NCBI GenBank assembly: GCA_963713355.1
Contig: CAVQLK010000011.1
Location: forward strand, 1,240,001-1,304,000
Origin: FEN-1219 sp963713355
GTDB taxonomy: Bacteria; Pseudomonadota; Gammaproteobacteria; Steroidobacterales; Rariloculaceae
Reading direction: 5' to 3'
Length of the DNA: 64,000 nt
Shown: positions 62,236 through 64,000 of the stretch, piece after piece
Layout of the letters: the number at the start of each line of letters is the position of its first letter
How positions within the stretch are numbered: the stretch's first letter is position 1
Made by a program: the position numbers and the translations under genes
Notes under the pieces: generated by a model
The model's input: only the letters and a program-made list of their open reading frames with translations
The model's database searches: none
Told to the model about the DNA's origin: nothing

Positions 62236-62490
62236 TTGGCGCGGAGTCGACGTCTGACACTTGCCGATCTCAAGCCCGGTGACCGCGCCCGTATCGAATC
62301 GATCGAGACGGCGGATCCCGCCGTCCAACGGCTGATGGTGCTCGGCCTCGTCGAAGGCGCCGAGCTCGTGTTCCTGCGCCGATCGCTGGGCGGCGACCCG
62401 CTCGAGATCCGGATCTATGGCGCCGCAATCTCGTTGCGCGACGAGCAGGCGCGGCGCTTCCATGTGATCACGAATGGCCGCGCCGGCTGA
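62236..62490 (+). CDS. feoA: FeoA ferrous iron transport accessory protein
   Basis: SH3-like cytoplasmic protein of 84 residues needed for FeoB activity. The family marks are LTLADLKPGDRARIESIE, VQRLMVLGLVEGAELVFLRRSLGGDPLEIRIYGAAISLRDEQA. The start is TTG 62236, the only good one after the Fur box. It overlaps feoB by 17 bp, so the two are translationally coupled. Confidence 0.93.
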   Translation: MARSRRLTLADLKPGDRARIESIETADPAVQRLMVLGLVEGAELVFLRRSLGGDPLEIRIYGAAISLRDEQARRFHVITNGRAG

Positions 62491-64000
62491 AATCGCCGTA
62501 CCGCTCGAGCGCATCGGCGTGCACCGCAAGGCGGCCGGCACGATCGCCGTCGTGGGCAATCCGAACGCGGGCAAGAGCTCCGTCTTCAACCGGCTGACTG
62601 GCCTGCGCCAGCACACGGCCAATTACCCGGGCGTCACCGTCGAACGCCGCATCGGGCGCGGTACGTTCGGGGGGCTGTCGCTCGATCTCGTCGATCTGCC
62701 GGGCACGTATTCCTTGAGCCCGACATCGGCCGACGAGCGCATCGCCGTCGACGTTCTATTCGGCCGCGTTGCCGGCACGCCTAGACCCGGCGCAATTCTC
62801 GCCGTCATCGACTCGACGCGCCTGTACCAGGGCCTGTACCTGCTCCAGCAGCTCATCGAGCTGGGGCGGCCGATGATCGTCGCGTTGACGATGATCGACG
62901 CCGCTGAGCGGGAAGGCCGCAAGATCGACGTCGAGGCGCTGCAGGAGGCTCTCGGCGGCGTTCCGGTATTGCCCGTCGTCGCCACCTCGGGCCGCGGCTT
63001 TGCGGCGCTCAACGAAGCGCTTGCGAAAATTCTCACGCTGCCGCCGCCGCGTGCGTCGGCGCACTGGCCCGAGCTCGCGCGCGAGGCCGAAGCGCTCGTC
63101 GTGCGCTGGCGTGCTGGCGGCGCCGACCTGCATCGCGTCGAAGCCGAGCGGCTCTTGATCGACGCCGGCACGCACGCGCTGGTTCCGCAGGCGGGCGCCG
63201 ACGTTGCGGCCGTGCGCGCCGACGTGTTCGGCTCCGAGCCGCCGCTCGCGGCCGAGGCGCGGCGCCGTTATGCGTGGGTACGCGAGACGCTGGCGCAAGT
63301 CGAATCCCCGGGCTCAGGCGTCGTCACCAGCGCGGCGCGGGTCGTCGACTGGATCAATCGGCCCTGGCCCGCGACGGCGTTGCTCCTCGTCCTGATGTTC
63401 GTCGTGTTTCAGGCTGTCTTTGCCTGGGCGACGCCGCTCGTCGACCTCATCGATGCCGCAGTGACAGGAGTCGGCTCGCTCGTCGCTGCGGCAGTTCCGG
63501 ACGGCATGCTCGAGAGCCTCGTCGTCGACGGCGCGATCGCAGGCGTCGGCAGTGTCATCGTGTTTCTGCCGCAGATCCTGATTTTGTTCCTCTTCATCAT
63601 CCTGATGGAGGACACGGGTTATCTGGCACGCGCTGCGTTTCTCGTCGATCGGGCGATGCGCGGCGTCGGCCTATCGGGCCAGTCCGTCATTCCGCTGTTG
63701 TCGAGCTTCGCGTGCGCCGTGCCGTCGATCATGGCAACCCGCGTGATTCCGAATCGCCGCGACCGCATCGCCACCATCCTCGCTGCGCCGTTCATGACGT
63801 GCTCGGCGCGCTTGCCGGTTTACGCTCTGCTGATCGGAGCGTTCGTGCCTGCGCAACGCATCGGCTTCTTCAATCTGCAAGGCGTCGTGTTGTTCGGCCT
63901 CTACGGCATCGGCATCGTCGGCGGCGTTGCGACCGCTTTGCTGCTGCGCAGCTCCGTCCTGCGCGGCGAGAATCCCACCTTCATTCTCGCGTTGCCGGAG
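62474..64000 (+). CDS. feoB: FeoB ferrous iron transporter (partial)
   Basis: GTPase-coupled inner-membrane Fe(II) transporter. The first 509 residues are visible; the gene runs off the window. From ATG 62474: G1 VGNPNAGKSS, G2 YPGVTVE, G3 DLPGTYSLSP. The G4 motif reads TMID where NxxD is normal. The membrane part begins near residue 290; the first Gate motif region FACAVPSIMATRVIPNRRDR and the following TCSARLPVYALLIGAFVP are present. Expected to be Fur-regulated with feoA. Confidence 0.94.
   Translation, partial: MAAPAEIAVPLERIGVHRKAAGTIAVVGNPNAGKSSVFNRLTGLRQHTANYPGVTVERRIGRGTFGGLSLDLVDLPGTYSLSPTSADERIAVDVLFGRVAGTPRPGAILAVIDSTRLYQGLYLLQQLIELGRPMIVALTMIDAAEREGRKIDVEALQEALGGVPVLPVVATSGRGFAALNEALAKILTLPPPRASAHWPELAREAEALVVRWRAGGADLHRVEAERLLIDAGTHALVPQAGADVAAVRADVFGSEPPLAAEARRRYAWVRETLAQVESPGSGVVTSAARVVDWINRPWPATALLLVLMFVVFQAVFAWATPLVDLIDAAVTGVGSLVAAAVPDGMLESLVVDGAIAGVGSVIVFLPQILILFLFIILMEDTGYLARAAFLVDRAMRGVGLSGQSVIPLLSSFACAVPSIMATRVIPNRRDRIATILAAPFMTCSARLPVYALLIGAFVPAQRIGFFNLQGVVLFGLYGIGIVGGVATALLLRSSVLRGENPTFILALPE

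Overview
This 64-kb window has the high G+C and tightly packed operons of a gammaproteobacterial chromosome. Several conserved neighbourhoods point there: metG beside mrp/apbC and dcd; purN, DUF3108, DUF2066 and hda; DUF2069, wrbA and an arsC-like gene; holC with pepA next to lptFG; and nnr-tsaE-amiC-mutL-miaA-hfq-hflX-hflK-hflC-DUF2065-purA. A TonB-dependent receptor paired with a TPR-sulfotransferase, and a DUF6152 protein, suggest a Steroidobacter/Nevskia/Xanthomonas-like lineage. That assignment is inference; no rRNA is present.

Layout. 1-9.4 kb, minus strand: a HEAT-repeat Ser/Thr kinase, two PilT-family ATPases, metG, then rnfA-rnfC-rnfD with no rnfB between rnfA and rnfC. 9.5-21.5 kb: mrp-dcd, purN-DUF3108, DUF2066-pgsA-like-hda, arsC-like-wrbA-DUF2069, a lipoprotein, acyP, a lytic transglycosylase, pssA-udg-rimI and prfC. 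21.5-30.6 kb, minus strand: pepA-holC-valS and moxR-DUF58-transglutaminase, separated by two palindromic elements of about 125 bp lying in inverted orientation. 30.7-38.7 kb: lptFG, an RDD protein, the sulfotransferase/TonB receptor pair and small proteins. 38.8-39.3 kb: a predicted small RNA with a C-rich loop and a strong terminator.

39.33-44.51 kb is a 5.2-kb integrative element in tRNA-Glu(CUC). It is bounded by a perfect 44-bp duplication of the tRNA 3' half and carries a tyrosine integrase, an AT-hook coiled-coil protein, a minimal ATP-dependent DNA ligase plus the tail of a second one, three small proteins (two with membrane segments), and a translationally coupled pair: an exported protein with GlyGly-CTERM-like tail and a small secreted protein. 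Paired YTACCCGRAA repeats lie near both ends. This is the most distinctive accessory region.

44.5-64 kb: pcnB (broken by three single-base indels in this sequence), a deoxynucleoside kinase, panB, panC, a cNMP-binding diguanylate cyclase, queG, then the long nnr-to-purA superoperon. This brings together cell-wall hydrolysis, mismatch repair, tRNA modification, Hfq and the HflKC complex. The window ends with feoA-feoB under a recognisable Fur box; feoB runs off the end. Start codons were chosen from homology, Shine-Dalgarno sequences and gene overlaps; many are GTG or TTG.
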